A stretch of 14,912 nt of DNA, taken from assembly GCA_002433335.1 (NCBI GenBank), contig DJHY01000128.1:1-14912 (forward strand), in the 5' to 3' direction. Positions 14,793 through 14,912 of this stretch are shown here, piece by piece. The translations under genes were made by a program, and so were the position numbers. How positions within the stretch are numbered: position 1 is the stretch's first letter; each line of letters starts with the position of its first letter. The notes beneath the pieces were generated by a model. That model searched no databases. It saw only the letters and a list, made by a program, of their open reading frames with translations, and was not told where the DNA came from. Source of the stretch: Rhodospirillaceae bacterium UBA6608 (GTDB lineage: Bacteria > Pseudomonadota > Alphaproteobacteria > Rhodospirillales_A > Casp-alpha2).

Positions 14793-14879
14793 GCGGGCGT
14801 GGCGGAACTGGTAGACGCGCTGGATTCAAAATCCAGTTCCTGTAAGGGAGTGGGAGTTCGATTCTCCCCGGGGGCACCA
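14793..14879 (+). tRNA. tRNA-Leu(CAA), with a mismatched acceptor stem
   Basis: The 87-base cloverleaf has a D-arm (GGCGGAACTGGTAGACGC), an anticodon stem CTGGA/TCCAG with loop TTCAAAA (anticodon CAA at 14827-14829, reading UUG), a class II variable arm (about 14837-14851), a T-arm GGGAG-TTCGATT-CTCCC, and an encoded CCA (14877-14879). Length, long variable arm and anticodon identify leucine. The acceptor arms do not match. The 5' arm is GCGGGCG (14793-14799) and the 3' arm is CGGGGGC (14869-14875), which gives G:G at three consecutive positions (3:70, 4:69, 5:68). Each arm alone is one that would suit a normal leucine tRNA. It could be a pseudo-tRNA, a hybrid, or a sequence error. The identity is sure; function is doubtful. 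Confidence 0.9.
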
Positions 14880-14912
14880 CTACTTCATGGTCTTAATTGA
14901 TCATCCAAACAC

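Noticed and set aside
14695..14880. Minus-strand reading frame with a GRIELP-type peptide over the tRNA
   Set aside because: It is the antisense translation of the tRNA-Leu gene, a frequent annotation artefact, and has no independent support.

Overview
The window looks like chromosomal DNA of a high-GC alphaproteobacterium, most likely of the Rhodospirillales or a close relative. The reasons are strong G/C bias at third codon positions, a DUF3035 (BamF-like) lipoprotein, a DUF3126 protein and a ribF-ileS-lspA cluster. These are placements by recognition; no search was run. Genes are densely packed and no gene-free stretch exceeds about 170 bases.

Region 1 (1-7861, all minus strand) is a housekeeping and envelope block. 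In transcription order it holds a MaoC-type hydratase (7861-7406), ribF (bifunctional FAD synthesis), ileS, lspA, a DUF3035 lipoprotein, a zinc M16 peptidase and a second M16 homologue that runs off the left edge. ribF/ileS and the two M16 genes each overlap as ATGA, which suggests translational coupling. LspA is the signal peptidase that would mature the lipoprotein encoded just downstream of it.

Region 2 (7862-9693) begins with a divergent promoter region carrying a clean AT-rich palindrome between the hydratase and a secreted M23 (LytM-type) peptidase on the plus strand. Convergent to the peptidase is a small protein that resembles only the N-terminal core-binding domain of tyrosine recombinases, with no catalytic domain.

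Region 3 (9694-11692, plus strand) holds a tartrate/D-malate-type decarboxylating dehydrogenase whose stop codon overlaps the start of a stand-alone [2Fe-2S] ferredoxin. A DUF3126 protein and a 106-residue protein that I do not recognise follow.

Region 4 (11727-14912) holds an Lrp/AsnC regulator divergent from a large thiamine-diphosphate enzyme of the homodimeric pyruvate dehydrogenase E1 class. The intergenic region carries two overlapping inverted repeats. The arrangement recalls the mdeR/mdeB pair of Pseudomonas putida, but without the methionine gamma-lyase gene. A strong hairpin terminator ends this gene, and a tRNA-Leu(CAA) follows. Its acceptor arms contain three consecutive G:G mismatches, which is the oddest feature seen in the window.

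No CRISPR array, insertion sequence, prophage module or obvious defence system was seen. The most unusual items are the mismatched tRNA, the recombinase-derived orphan domain, the regulated E1-like enzyme, and the dehydrogenase-ferredoxin pair.
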